Source of the DNA: Anaerosolibacter carboniphilus
Lineage (GTDB): Bacteria; Bacillota; Clostridia; Peptostreptococcales; Thermotaleaceae
Assembly: GCF_014205875.1 (NCBI RefSeq)
Contig: NZ_JACHEN010000001.1
Span: 186,001-250,000 of the forward strand
DNA: 64,000 nt
Reading direction: 5' to 3'
Below, in pieces: positions 34,988 to 44,501 of the stretch. Position 1 is the first letter of the stretch; each line of letters starts with the position of its first letter. Made by a program: the position numbers and the translations under genes. The notes beneath the pieces were generated by a model, which did no database searches, was not told where the DNA came from, and saw only the letters and a program-made list of their open reading frames with translations.

Positions 34988-35824
34988 ATGCGTATAAAAA
35001 TTATAACGGATAGTTCCTGTGATTTGCCAAAACATTTGGTTGAGCAGTATGATATCGGTGTTGCACCCCTACATGTTTTTATAGACGGAAAAGATTATAC
35101 CGACGGCAAAGATATTACCCATAAAGAATTTTATGAGAAGTGTAGTACTGCCGAGACTTTGCCGAAGACATCCCAGCCAGCACCTGGAGATGTGTTACAT
35201 ATGATTCAAGAAAGTCTGAAGGAATATACCCATGTTCTTTCCATCAACCTATCCTCAGCCCTTAGTGGAACCTATCAAACGGTGAATATGCTGAAAGAAA
35301 CTATTGGCGAGGCTTTAACAGCTTTTGATACAAAAAATGGGTCATTAGGGGTAGGGATGCAGGTATTAAAAGCCTGCGAGTTGGTGAAAGAGGGATTATC
35401 TAAATCAGAGATCATAAAGAGATTAACGGAATATCGAGAGAGTATGGATACGCTTGTGTATTTAGAGACCTTGGAAAATGCGGTAAAAGGCGGAAGGGTA
35501 AGCAAATTCTCCTATATCGCTGCCAGCATGTTGAATGTAAAGGCGATTGTTTACGTAGATAAGGAAGAGGGATCGGTTAAGGTAAGAGAAAAAATAAGAG
35601 GCGAAAAGAAGGCCTTAAGATATATCATTGATGCAATTAAAAATAAGAATATTGATTTCTCTGATAGGGTGATTGGGATTACCCATGCGGATTGTTTAGA
35701 GCGGGCAAACGAATTCATAGAAATGTTAAAGGCAGAGGTCAATCCAAAGGAGATACTCCTACATTCCATGGGTCCCGTGATCGGTACCTATGCGGCTCGA
35801 GGTGCTATCTATGTCTGTTTCTAA
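34988..35824 (+). CDS. degV: DegV family fatty-acid-binding protein (FakB type)
   Basis: The protein has 278 residues from the ATG at 34988 with AGGAGG upstream; the in-frame ATG at 34931 lacks a site. N-terminal ITDSSCDLP, then TSQPAPGD and LSSALSGTYQT are the DegV signatures. GGRVS and HADCLERA follow. Family members bind a fatty acid and present it to the FakA kinase for phospholipid synthesis. fakA is not nearby. Length is typical (~280). A weak hairpin follows the gene (35835-35867). Confidence 0.93.
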   Translation: MRIKIITDSSCDLPKHLVEQYDIGVAPLHVFIDGKDYTDGKDITHKEFYEKCSTAETLPKTSQPAPGDVLHMIQESLKEYTHVLSINLSSALSGTYQTVNMLKETIGEALTAFDTKNGSLGVGMQVLKACELVKEGLSKSEIIKRLTEYRESMDTLVYLETLENAVKGGRVSKFSYIAASMLNVKAIVYVDKEEGSVKVREKIRGEKKALRYIIDAIKNKNIDFSDRVIGITHADCLERANEFIEMLKAEVNPKEILLHSMGPVIGTYAARGAIYVCF

Positions 35825-35932
35825 TTGTTAATAAAATGCAACGAATTGGTTAACAATTCATTGCATTCCATATTTTGAGGGTTACCCCCGGTAGGTATAT
35901 AGTTTATACTTGTACAAAAGGGGGAATAAGAC

Positions 35933-36559
35933 ATGAAAAAACTGTTAATTGGTTCGACATTAGCTTGTCTCCTATTTGTTTCAGCAAATACAATCAACGC
36001 TGAAGCTGCAGTCAGTACCCATACTGTGGTATCAGGAGATACATTATGGAAGATCGCAGTGAAGTATGAAGTAGGTGTGAAGGAGCTCATTCAAGCAAAT
36101 CCACAAATCTCAAATACCAACTTGATTTATCCAGGGATGAAAGTAAATATACCTGCTGACAGCCCTGAGGAAACTTTCGAAAAGGAAGTAGTACGATTGG
36201 TTAATGTGGAGAGAGCAAAGAATGGTTTACAGCCATTAAAGGAAAATTGGGAGTTATCTAGAGTTGCAAGATATAAATCGATGGATATGAGGGACAAGGG
36301 ATATTTCTCCCATACGTCACCAACATATGGGTCACCATTTGATATGATGAAACAATTTGGTATCAGTTATTCTTATGCCGGTGAGAACATTGCCATGGGA
36401 CAGAGAACACCAGCGGAAGTTGTGAAAGGCTGGATGAACTCTGAAGGCCACCGTAAGAATATACTAAGTCCGAACTTCACTGAGATTGGTGTGGGCTATG
36501 CTGTCAACAGCAAAGGCAGTACCTACTGGACACAAATGTTTATAAAACCAAGATCATAA
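35933..36559 (+). CDS. Secreted LysM-CAP (SCP/YkwD-like) protein
   Basis: The protein has 208 residues; AAAGGGGG precedes the ATG. A signal peptide is visible (residues 1-26). One LysM peptidoglycan-binding module (about 28-73: TVVSGDTLWKIAVKYEVGV..LIYPGMKVNIP) is followed by a CAP/SCP domain (about 83-205: VNVERAKNGL, SHTSPTYGSPFDMM, AGENIAMG, GWMNSEGHRKNIL). This is the common wall-associated YkwD architecture in spore formers. The precise role is not established. Confidence 0.93.
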   Translation: MKKLLIGSTLACLLFVSANTINAEAAVSTHTVVSGDTLWKIAVKYEVGVKELIQANPQISNTNLIYPGMKVNIPADSPEETFEKEVVRLVNVERAKNGLQPLKENWELSRVARYKSMDMRDKGYFSHTSPTYGSPFDMMKQFGISYSYAGENIAMGQRTPAEVVKGWMNSEGHRKNILSPNFTEIGVGYAVNSKGSTYWTQMFIKPRS

Positions 36560-36566
36560 ATAGGAA

Positions 36567-36595
36567 GAAGCTATAGCTGTGCTATAGCTTCTTTC
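36567..36595 (+). terminator. Rho-independent terminator
   Basis: GAAGCTATAGC / GCTATAGCTTC perfect 11-bp stem with a 3-base loop and TTTC, between convergent genes. Confidence 0.7.
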
Positions 36596-36606
36596 ATACA
36601 TATAAA

Positions 36607-36870
36607 TTACTCCATAGGCAGTGCTTCATAAATGGTGAAATATATTATCTGATCATAATCGCCTACCTCTGTGATGCGATAGCCTGACTCTACGATCAAA
36701 GTTTCTATGGCTTTTCGCACCTCACAGTATGCATCCCATCTTTCATCCTGTCCCTCTTCCGCTGTTGCTGTTTCGTAAATCCATTGAATATGATCTTCTT
36801 CTAAAATAAACTCACCGTGTAGTTGAGAAAATTTCTCCTGGAGCAGTGTATGTAATGCACTTAAGCTCAT
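36607..36870 (-). CDS. Hypothetical protein, 87 residues
   Basis: Start chosen at 36870 (MSLSALHTLLQEKF) because GGGAG lies nine bases upstream; the longer frame to 37050 would overlap the next gene's leader. Soluble, acidic, helical (QDERWDAYCEVRKAIETLI), probably a small cytosolic protein. No family recognised. Convergent with the LysM-CAP gene. Confidence 0.55.
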   Translation of the reverse strand: MSLSALHTLLQEKFSQLHGEFILEEDHIQWIYETATAEEGQDERWDAYCEVRKAIETLIVESGYRITEVGDYDQIIYFTIYEALPME

Positions 36871-37030
36871 TTGCAGCACTCCCTTCATTGATTTAAAAAA
36901 GAATATATTATCATTATACCACCATTTGTCCATAGATACTCTGGAACTAGCTATATACAGAATATTTATTATTAAAGAAAAGAACGATATAATAAGAACA
37001 TAAGGAATGTTATATAGGGGAGGAGATAGA

Positions 37031-37852
37031 ATGGGATTTAAGATTGCCATTTGTCAAATGATGGTGACGGAAGATAAGGAGAAAAATGTAGAAAAGGCGG
37101 AATCGATGATTCGAGAAGCAGCAGAAAAGGGTGCGAAAGTGGTTGTTTTACCAGAAATGTTTAACTGTCCCTACGAGAACAAATACTTTCCTTTATATGC
37201 TGAAACCTATCCGGGAAAAACGACAGAACGCCTATCCCTTTTGACATCAGAGATGGAAATTTATCTAGTAGCCGGTTCTATACCAGAGCAGGAAGGGGAT
37301 ATCATTTATAATACATCTTTCATATTTGGCCCAAAAGGGAAATTGATTGGCAGACATCGAAAGATGCACCTTTTTGATATCGATGTGGAAGGTAAGATAC
37401 GATTCAAAGAGTCTGATACACTAGGCTATGGTGAGGATATTACCGTGGTGGATACGGATTTTGGTAAAATGGGTGTTGCCATTTGCTACGACATGCGTTT
37501 CCCAGAGTTGATGAGACTGATGGCCTTGGAGGGCGCGGAAGTTATCATCGTACCTGCGGCTTTTAATATGACCACAGGGCCGGCCCATTGGGATATTACG
37601 ATAAAGGCTAGAGCATTAGACAATCAAGTATACTTTGTGGCTGCATCCCCTGCAAGAAATATGGAAGCATCCTACCATGCCTATGGCCATTCCAGTATCG
37701 TAAGCCCTTGGGGAGATGTGATCGCTCAAGCCAATGCGCAAGAAACTATTCTTTATGGTGAGATCGATTTAGAATTGGTAAAGAAAGTGCGGAGAGAGCT
37801 GCCGCTTTTGCAACATCGAAGGACGACATTATATGATGTAGTAAAAAAATAG
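37031..37852 (+). CDS. Carbon-nitrogen hydrolase (omega-amidase/nitrilase family)
   Basis: The protein has 273 residues from the ATG at 37031 with GGGGAGGAG upstream. The nitrilase triad is visible: Glu42 (LPEMFN), Lys in GRHRKMHLFD, and Cys in GVAICYDMRFPE. The IDVEGKIRFKESDTLGYG region and FN..TGPAHW match the omega-amidase / deaminated-glutathione amidase branch (Nit1/Nit2), which hydrolyses alpha-keto amide repair products. Substrate not certain. Confidence 0.88.
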   Translation: MGFKIAICQMMVTEDKEKNVEKAESMIREAAEKGAKVVVLPEMFNCPYENKYFPLYAETYPGKTTERLSLLTSEMEIYLVAGSIPEQEGDIIYNTSFIFGPKGKLIGRHRKMHLFDIDVEGKIRFKESDTLGYGEDITVVDTDFGKMGVAICYDMRFPELMRLMALEGAEVIIVPAAFNMTTGPAHWDITIKARALDNQVYFVAASPARNMEASYHAYGHSSIVSPWGDVIAQANAQETILYGEIDLELVKKVRRELPLLQHRRTTLYDVVKK

Positions 37853-37871
37853 GATGAGGTTGAGAGTTGGA

Positions 37872-37976
37872 GACGGACGTGATTGTTTCCCAGCTTTAGG
37901 GGCGCCCATTGGGTGCCTAAAAGAATAATTGACAACGAAAATGGACGTGCAATGCACGCCCCTATAGTCCATCCGA
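37872..37976. repeat. Candidate dispersed intergenic repeat with GC-rich palindromes
   Basis: GC-rich for this genome. It contains TTAGGGGCGCCCATTGG and, inverted, GGACGTGCAATGCACGCCCC, each an imperfect palindrome next to GGGGCG. Similar short elements (GGGGCGnnC...) are scattered in many clostridial genomes. Only one is seen in this window. Confidence 0.4.
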
Positions 37977-38020
37977 ATAGTTTGAGTTTTTTACGACGGT
38001 AGGCCATTAAGATTTTGAGC

Positions 38021-38061
38021 AAAAACAGAAAATAGCCAGGTTCTGGCTATTTTCTGTTTTT
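38021..38061. terminator. Bidirectional terminator overlapping the end of the GH3 gene
   Basis: 19-bp perfect stem (AAAAACAGAAAATAGCCAG and its complement) with a 3-base loop, A-rich on one side and T-rich on the other, serving both convergent genes. The right arm includes the last codons and stop of the minus-strand gene. Confidence 0.85.
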
Positions 38062-39321
38062 TGATCGGCTTGTGATTTCTTCAAGTACTTGTTTATTTTC
38101 TCCTGTGCCAAAATTTTGTTTTGCTTGTTCCACATCGATAGCCTCATTGGTCAGTTGGTATTTGCTTTTTGTTCGAATGATCCTTAGAACAGATTCATTG
38201 ATTCGTTCTTCAGGAATACGGCCATCTTGGACGGCTGTTTTGATAATGTCCAAAATTTTTATCTGAGTATCATAGGTATGTCCTGCTATGAAAAGATCTG
38301 CGCCGCCATCTATGGACAACAAGATGGATTCTTTTAAATCTTTTTCCTTCCCTACATAGGCTGACATTTCTACATCATCGGTGATGATTAAGCCTCCATA
38401 GCCCAATTCCGTTCTCAATAGGTCTTTCATCATCAGTGCAGATTTAGTGGCGGGCAATTCTGATGGGTCTATGAGAGGAAAGGCCAAGTGACCCACCATG
38501 AGTGCATCCACACCCTCCTCAATGGCTGCTTGAAAAGGAATGAGTTCGCGACGATGCAGCAGGTCCTTCTCAATCATGATTTTGGGAAGCTTCCCGTGGG
38601 AATCTACCACAGTATCACCATGGCCTGGAAAATGCTTGGGCGCTGCAATAACGCCTGCTTCCTGTTGACCTTGGATAAAGTGTAATCCATGTCTTGTAAC
38701 AATGTCTGGGGTGCTGCCAAAGGCTCTGCGAATCAACAGCTTATTCTCCTTCGATAGAACGATATCTAAGACAGGAGCATAGTTGAGATTGACACCCATC
38801 GCTTTTAACTCACTGCCTATGACTTGTCCCATTTGATAGGTTAAATTGGGGTCATCTATCTGTCCTAGGAGCCTAGCATCAGGAAATTTGGTGCCTCCAT
38901 CGGGCAGCCGTGATACGGTACCGCCCTCTTCATCTACGGAAATGAAAAGAGGCAAAGGATTTTGGCTGTTCCAGGATTTGAGTTGATTTGTCAGGCTGAC
39001 GGCTGTATCAAAATCTTTATAATTTCTTTTAAACAAAATGAAGCCACCGACCTTATTCTCCTGAATCAGTTGTTGCGTCTGTGGCGTAGGAGAAGCTTCT
39101 TGAAAGCCAACAATTAACATCTGACCAATTTTTTCTTCAAGGCTCATCTGATCCAATAGGGTTTGGGCAGGATCTGTTTCCTCAGGTGGATTTTCGTTCT
39201 CTTCTATAGGTGCTTCGGGTAGAGTCTCTGATTTCTCCCATAGTCCAGAACACCCAGATAAGATTGAAAAAGTCAGGATTAAAGTTAGGAATAGACTCAA
39301 CGAAAGATTTCTATGACCCAT
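38047..39321 (-). CDS. nagZ: Beta-N-acetylhexosaminidase, GH3 (NagZ-like lipoprotein)
   Basis: The protein has 424 residues with a lipoprotein signal (FSILSGC, Cys at about 25). The GH3 domain runs from ~55 to 400: MSLEEKIGQMLIVGF, SVDEEGGTVSRL, and the diagnostic NagZ loop KHFPGHGDTVVDSHGKLP with the His of the catalytic dyad. LIITDDVEMSA holds the nucleophile Asp. It cleaves GlcNAc from peptidoglycan fragments. As an exported lipoprotein it works outside the membrane, as in Bacillus. Convergent with the amidase and sharing its terminator. Confidence 0.93.
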   Translation of the reverse strand: MGHRNLSLSLFLTLILTFSILSGCSGLWEKSETLPEAPIEENENPPEETDPAQTLLDQMSLEEKIGQMLIVGFQEASPTPQTQQLIQENKVGGFILFKRNYKDFDTAVSLTNQLKSWNSQNPLPLFISVDEEGGTVSRLPDGGTKFPDARLLGQIDDPNLTYQMGQVIGSELKAMGVNLNYAPVLDIVLSKENKLLIRRAFGSTPDIVTRHGLHFIQGQQEAGVIAAPKHFPGHGDTVVDSHGKLPKIMIEKDLLHRRELIPFQAAIEEGVDALMVGHLAFPLIDPSELPATKSALMMKDLLRTELGYGGLIITDDVEMSAYVGKEKDLKESILLSIDGGADLFIAGHTYDTQIKILDIIKTAVQDGRIPEERINESVLRIIRTKSKYQLTNEAIDVEQAKQNFGTGENKQVLEEITSRSKNRK

Positions 39322-39747
39322 GGTTTCACATCCTTATATGTACTAATTGATATTATATGCAAAGTAGTGAAGGAATACAAGGTAAGCACTATTTTCTTTG
39401 CGTAATCCATACAGCTTGTGGCAGACATGTCAATCTGAAATATAAGCATGCAGGCGCTTATTAGATCGTTTAGAAGGATATGATTATACAAATAATGAAT
39501 AAAAATGCATAAACATAGTATAATTTATCGTTGTGCCAGGATAACGTTTTCATAAAATTCGTTGAAAGAACTTGGATTGAAAAGAAAAGCTGGATGAAAA
39601 ATTATTCGAATATTATTGAATGGAATGAATAAATATGATAAAATAACTTCTATAAAATTTTTCTGAAAATTATAAAAATTTAACAAAATCTATGATCCAG
39701 CAGTTTTGGCTTTCCATATACTGCAATCTGAAAGGGTGGGAAATAAA
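39322..39747. other. Intergenic region between divergent nagZ and gltB
   Basis: About 425 bases, very AT-rich, containing the promoters of both genes (for example a TATGATAAAAT-like box near 39635). No RNA element recognised, and no convincing T-box or riboswitch. Confidence 0.4.
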
Positions 39748-42700
39748 ATGAGTGGAAATGGATTACCAGAGAAGCAGGGGTTGTATAACCCTAGTATGGA
39801 AAAGGACAGCTGTGGGGTAGGGTTTATCGCGCATATCAAAGGGAAGAAGAGCCATGAAATTCTCCAACAGGGATTACAAATACTAAAAAATTTACAACAC
39901 CGTGGGGCTGTGGACGCAGATGCTACTACTGGAGATGGCTCAGGTGTCTTAATGCAGATTCCCCATGATTTTTTGAAGATAGAAGCCAAAAAGCTGGATA
40001 TTGAGCTGCCAGAATATGAGGATTATGGGGTAGGAATGATCTTTCTGCCTAGAGAGCCCCACAGTCGTATATTCTGTGAGGGGGTTGTAGAAAGGATTCT
40101 GAAGGAGGAAGGACAGAAACTACTGGGTTGGAGAACTGTACCCATCGAAGAGGAGGCCTGTGGTGAAGCAGCTAGAGCCACCAGACCCGTGGTGGTACAA
40201 ATCTTTATCGATAGGAATAAACAAACCAAAGAAGTATTTGAAAGAAAGCTTCTAATGGTTAGAAAGCGGGCCCAGAAAGCGATCCGTGATACACAAAAAC
40301 CCTATACAGAGAGTTTTTATATCTGCTCCCTTTCTAGTCGAACCATCATTTACAAAGGTTTGATTGCTGGCTGCAGGCTTCAGGAATTCTATGCAGATCT
40401 GACAAATTCCATGATGAAGACGGCTATTGTGATGATCCATGAAAGATATAGCACCAATACTTTTCCTTCATGGAAGCTGGCACAGCCCTTCCGTTATATT
40501 GCCCATAACGGGGAGATCAATACGATTCGTGGGAATATCAATTGGATGCAGGCCAGGGAGGGCGTGATGCGTTCAAAGCGATTTGGCAAAGAGTTTTCTA
40601 AAATATTACCTATCATGGAGCCAGGAGGAAGTGATTCGGCGTCCTTTGATAACGCGGTGGAGCTGTTTGCAGCCAATGCCCACTCACTGGAATACATCAT
40701 GATGATGTTGATCCCAGAGGCTTGGCAAAACGACTATAAAATGGACAGGGAAAAAAGAGGTTTTTATGAGTATCATGCCAGGGTGATGGAGCCATGGGAT
40801 GGACCTGCCACCATTGCGTTCACTGATGGGATAAAAGTGGGTGTAACTGTAGATCGAAACGGATTGAGGCCCGCTCGATATATCACAACCAAGGACGACT
40901 TGGTGATTATGGCATCAGAAATCGGCGTTTTAGACATAGCACCCGAGAAAATTTTAGAAAAGGGATGTCTTCAGCCAGGAAAGATTTTATTGGTGAATAC
41001 AGAAGAAGGTCGAATTATTTCAGATGAAGAAATAAAAGCAGCGGCTTATCAACGAAAGCCCTTCGGCAATTGGGTAGAGAAAAATCGAATGACATTAAAA
41101 GACATTGAGAAGCCTTTTGATGGAAAGAAAATGAGCTTTGAAACCTTGCATAGGAATCAGTTGGTTTTCGGGTTTACAAAGGAAGAATTAGAAAAAGTTC
41201 TTTGTTATATGACTGAAAATGGAAAAGAACCTATTGGATCCATGGGAATAGATACGCCACTTGCCATACTATCTGAGCGTCCTCAGCTATTATTTAATTA
41301 TTTTAAGCAGAAATTTGCTCAGGTAACCAATCCACCCATTGATCCAATTCGAGAGGCCTTGATTATGTCTCTGATCCAGTTCATAGGCACCCATGGAAAA
41401 CTGTTGGATGAAATCGAAACTGAAAAAGATAATAAATACATTTTACTAGAACACCCTGTCATTCTGAGTCATGAATTGGAAGGTATTTGCAGTCTGTATA
41501 CAGAGGACTTCCGCTCTGCTACCATTCCTTGTATTTTTCAGGCAGACCATGAAGGCAATGGATTAAGACACGCCTTGGATTATTTATGTAAGCGGGCAGA
41601 AGAGAGCGTACGGCTAGGCTACAACATTCTCGTTTTAAGTGATCGCAATGTAGATATGTACAATGCGCCGATTCCCAGCTTATTGGCATTAGGAGCTGTT
41701 CATCACCATTTGGTGAGAAAGAAGCTCAGAACAGCCGTAGATTTAATCGTTGAGGCGGGGGATGCAAGGGATGTAATGCACATGGCATTGCTGGTTGGAT
41801 TTGGTGCCAAGGCAATTCATCCCTACATGGCTTTTGAGTCTATCGGCCATATGGTGGAAAAGAAGGAAAATAAAAAACTTACAAGCTTGGAAGAAGCGTT
41901 TATCCATTATAGAGATGGGATTTCTGAAGGATTACTGAAGATTATTTCAAGAATGGGAATTTCCACATTACAGAGCTATTGTGGAGCCCAGATCTTTGAA
42001 GCCATAGGAATCCATCAAGAGGTGATCGAGGAATATTTTACAGATACGCCGGCAGTACTTTCAGGTATTGGATTAGATGAAATCGCCAAGGAAGTGCTGG
42101 CTAGACATCAACGCGCTTATCGTGAATTTGGAAAGCTGGATGCAGGAGGAGAATTATCTTATAGGAAGGATGGAGAATATCATATCCTGCATCCCGATGC
42201 TATTCGTGCCTTGAGAAAAGCAAGTATAGAAGGAGATCTGCAGAAATATAGGGTATATGCCCATGAGGTGAATGCACAAAATGAAAAGAGAGCTACCATT
42301 CGCAGTCTATTGAACTTTAAAAAGATAAACAGCATTCCACTGGAATCGGTAGAACCAGTAGAAAATATATTAAAACGCTTTCGAATTTCAGGAATGTCCT
42401 TTGGCTCATTGAGCATGGAGTGTCATGAAACCTTGGCCGTTGCCATGAACAGGCTGGGTGGCGCAAGCAATAGTGGAGAAGGCGGTGAAGATCCACGGAG
42501 ATATGCCTTGAATGGAAAAGGCCAAGACCTCAAGAGTGCTGTAAAACAGGTGGCTTCAGGAAGGTTTGGGGTAAATATCAACTATCTGGTGAATTGTAAC
42601 GAGCTAGAAATCAAAGTAGCTCAGGGCGCGAAACCCGGGGAAGGGGGTCATCTGCCAGGCGATAAGGTAACGCCTGAAATTGCCAGAGTTCGACATTCAA

Positions 42701-44238
42701 CACCTGAGATTGATTTGATCTCACCACCTCCACATCATGACATCTATTCCATTGAGGATTTGTCCCAGTTGATTTTTGACTTAAAAAATGCAAACCCAGA
42801 AGGACGGGTGGGCGTAAAACTAGTGTCTCAAATGGGCGTTGGAACCGTAGCAGCAGGCGTTGTAAAATCCCATGCAGACTTTGTACTGATTGGTGGTCAT
42901 GATGGAGGATCTGGCGCAGCGCCCATTAGTTCTATGAAATATGTTGGATTGCCATGGGAGTTAGGGTTGGCAGAAGCCCAGCAGACACTTTTGTTAAACA
43001 ATTTAAGAGGTAAAGTGACCCTTCAGGTGGATGGAAAGATGCTAACAGGAAGAGACGTGGTGATTGCCGCCCTGTTGGGAGCAGAGGAGTATGGATTTGC
43101 TACGGCGCCATTGATTGCATCTGGATGTGTGGTCTGTAGACAATGCCACCTCAATAAGTGTCCAGCAGGTATTGCAACCCAGGATCTTAAATTACGGGAA
43201 AACTTCAAGGGTGAGCCTGAGCATGTGATGAACTATCTCACCTTTGTAGCAGAAGAAGTCCGAGAATACATGGCTCAGCTTGGATTCAAGACCATGGATG
43301 AAATGATTGGCAGAGTAGATGCTTTGGAGATTGAGAAGGTCAATTTGGGAAAACTTAAGGATTGCCACTTATATTCTTTATTATATAAACCAGAATTACC
43401 TTCTCGTATTGCAGGGAAATGCGGAGCTCCTCAGAAGTTTAATAAGGACGGGTTATTAGATAATAAAATCTTAAAAGATACTCTGTTGGCATTGGAAGAA
43501 GGAAAGAATATCGTCCACCATTTGATGATCAGAAATACAGATCGTTCCTTTGGAACCATGCTCAGTGGGGAAATTGCACGATACTATGGGGAGCAGGGAG
43601 TGGCAGAGGATGCAGTAATGATCGGAGTAAAAGGGTCAGCAGGACAGAGTTTCGGTGCTTTTACGGTAAAGGGCTTAACCCTAATGCTTGAGGGAGATGC
43701 CAATGATTACTTGGGCAAGGGATTATCAGGAGGAAAGATCATCGTGATTCCTCCTGAGGGAATTACCTTTGAGCCTAGTAAAAATATCATTGCTGGAAAC
43801 ACGCTGCTGTACGGAGCCACCGCTGGTGAAGCTTATATTTCTGGGCGAGTAGGTCAACGGTTTTGTGTACGAAACAGCGGTGCCGTTGCAGTAGTTGAAG
43901 GCGTTGGAGATCATGGCTGTGAGTATATGACAGGAGGCGTTGTCGTGATCCTCGGCACAACAGGAAGAAATTTTGGTGCAGGTATGAGTGGTGGGGTCGC
44001 CTATGTGTTGGATGAAGAAAATGGGTTTAGAGATCGATGTAATCTGGACATGGTGAGTATAGAGCGCCTTGAGAGCCCAAAGGACGTGCAACTGGTAAAA
44101 GACTTAATTCATAAGCACTATCTCTATACCCAAAGCGACAAGGCCAAGAAGATATTGGGGCATTGGAATGATTACCAGAAAAAATTTGTAAAGGCGGTTT
44201 CACCTGTTTATCAAAAACAGATGGAGCAAATTGGCTAG
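39748..44238 (+). CDS. gltB: Glutamate synthase, large subunit
   Basis: The protein has 1496 residues from the ATG at 39748 (MSGNGLPEKQ). I prefer this to 39706 because AAGGGTGGG precedes it. Class II glutaminase domain with Cys22 (DSCGVGF), probably exposed by propeptide cleavage. The central domain, then the FMN-binding synthase barrel (GMSFGSLSMECHE, GGEDPRR, GEGGHLPGDKV), the 3Fe-4S cysteines in CVVCRQCHLNKCPAGI, and the C-terminal GXGXG beta-helix domain (GDANDYLGKGLSGG). It transfers the glutamine amide to 2-oxoglutarate. No gltD small subunit is adjacent; it may use ferredoxin or a distant partner. Confidence 0.95.
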   Translation: MSGNGLPEKQGLYNPSMEKDSCGVGFIAHIKGKKSHEILQQGLQILKNLQHRGAVDADATTGDGSGVLMQIPHDFLKIEAKKLDIELPEYEDYGVGMIFLPREPHSRIFCEGVVERILKEEGQKLLGWRTVPIEEEACGEAARATRPVVVQIFIDRNKQTKEVFERKLLMVRKRAQKAIRDTQKPYTESFYICSLSSRTIIYKGLIAGCRLQEFYADLTNSMMKTAIVMIHERYSTNTFPSWKLAQPFRYIAHNGEINTIRGNINWMQAREGVMRSKRFGKEFSKILPIMEPGGSDSASFDNAVELFAANAHSLEYIMMMLIPEAWQNDYKMDREKRGFYEYHARVMEPWDGPATIAFTDGIKVGVTVDRNGLRPARYITTKDDLVIMASEIGVLDIAPEKILEKGCLQPGKILLVNTEEGRIISDEEIKAAAYQRKPFGNWVEKNRMTLKDIEKPFDGKKMSFETLHRNQLVFGFTKEELEKVLCYMTENGKEPIGSMGIDTPLAILSERPQLLFNYFKQKFAQVTNPPIDPIREALIMSLIQFIGTHGKLLDEIETEKDNKYILLEHPVILSHELEGICSLYTEDFRSATIPCIFQADHEGNGLRHALDYLCKRAEESVRLGYNILVLSDRNVDMYNAPIPSLLALGAVHHHLVRKKLRTAVDLIVEAGDARDVMHMALLVGFGAKAIHPYMAFESIGHMVEKKENKKLTSLEEAFIHYRDGISEGLLKIISRMGISTLQSYCGAQIFEAIGIHQEVIEEYFTDTPAVLSGIGLDEIAKEVLARHQRAYREFGKLDAGGELSYRKDGEYHILHPDAIRALRKASIEGDLQKYRVYAHEVNAQNEKRATIRSLLNFKKINSIPLESVEPVENILKRFRISGMSFGSLSMECHETLAVAMNRLGGASNSGEGGEDPRRYALNGKGQDLKSAVKQVASGRFGVNINYLVNCNELEIKVAQGAKPGEGGHLPGDKVTPEIARVRHSTPEIDLISPPPHHDIYSIEDLSQLIFDLKNANPEGRVGVKLVSQMGVGTVAAGVVKSHADFVLIGGHDGGSGAAPISSMKYVGLPWELGLAEAQQTLLLNNLRGKVTLQVDGKMLTGRDVVIAALLGAEEYGFATAPLIASGCVVCRQCHLNKCPAGIATQDLKLRENFKGEPEHVMNYLTFVAEEVREYMAQLGFKTMDEMIGRVDALEIEKVNLGKLKDCHLYSLLYKPELPSRIAGKCGAPQKFNKDGLLDNKILKDTLLALEEGKNIVHHLMIRNTDRSFGTMLSGEIARYYGEQGVAEDAVMIGVKGSAGQSFGAFTVKGLTLMLEGDANDYLGKGLSGGKIIVIPPEGITFEPSKNIIAGNTLLYGATAGEAYISGRVGQRFCVRNSGAVAVVEGVGDHGCEYMTGGVVVILGTTGRNFGAGMSGGVAYVLDEENGFRDRCNLDMVSIERLESPKDVQLVKDLIHKHYLYTQSDKAKKILGHWNDYQKKFVKAVSPVYQKQMEQIG

Positions 44239-44282
44239 ATCAGCGATGAAACAAGGATGCAAATGAATATTTTTCATTATGT

Positions 44283-44330
44283 AAAAGAGTAAAAACTTTT
44301 ATTTCAAAAAGTTTTTACTCTTTTTTGTGG
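44283..44330 (+). terminator. Rho-independent terminator after gltB
   Basis: AAAAGAGTAAAAACTTTT pairs with AAAAGTTTTTACTCTTTT, followed by TTTTGT. Confidence 0.85.
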
Positions 44331-44425
44331 AAGCTTTTAGGGAGAAAAATAAAAATTCTAAAAATTAGAAATAGAAGAAGGATTATGAAAAATAATGTTG
44401 AATATTTACTTGCATAGACATGTAG

Positions 44426-44437
44426 ATTGTCGACAAT
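44426..44437. promoter_or_regulatory. Probable GntR operator (copy 1)
   Basis: Perfect palindrome ATTGTCGACAAT, 65 bases before the gntR start. The core TTGTCGACAA fits the TTG-n-CAA half-site pattern of FadR-type GntR proteins and recurs at 45191 and 49663. Confidence 0.7.
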
Positions 44438-44501
44438 AGACTAATGATTTTCGTCATGATTACTACATTCAGTGAATATCTTGTACACAAGGAGGTGAAT
44501 T

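Noticed and set aside
39322-39747. T-box or riboswitch ahead of gltB
   Set aside because: No specifier stem, antiterminator or known aptamer pattern could be recognised.
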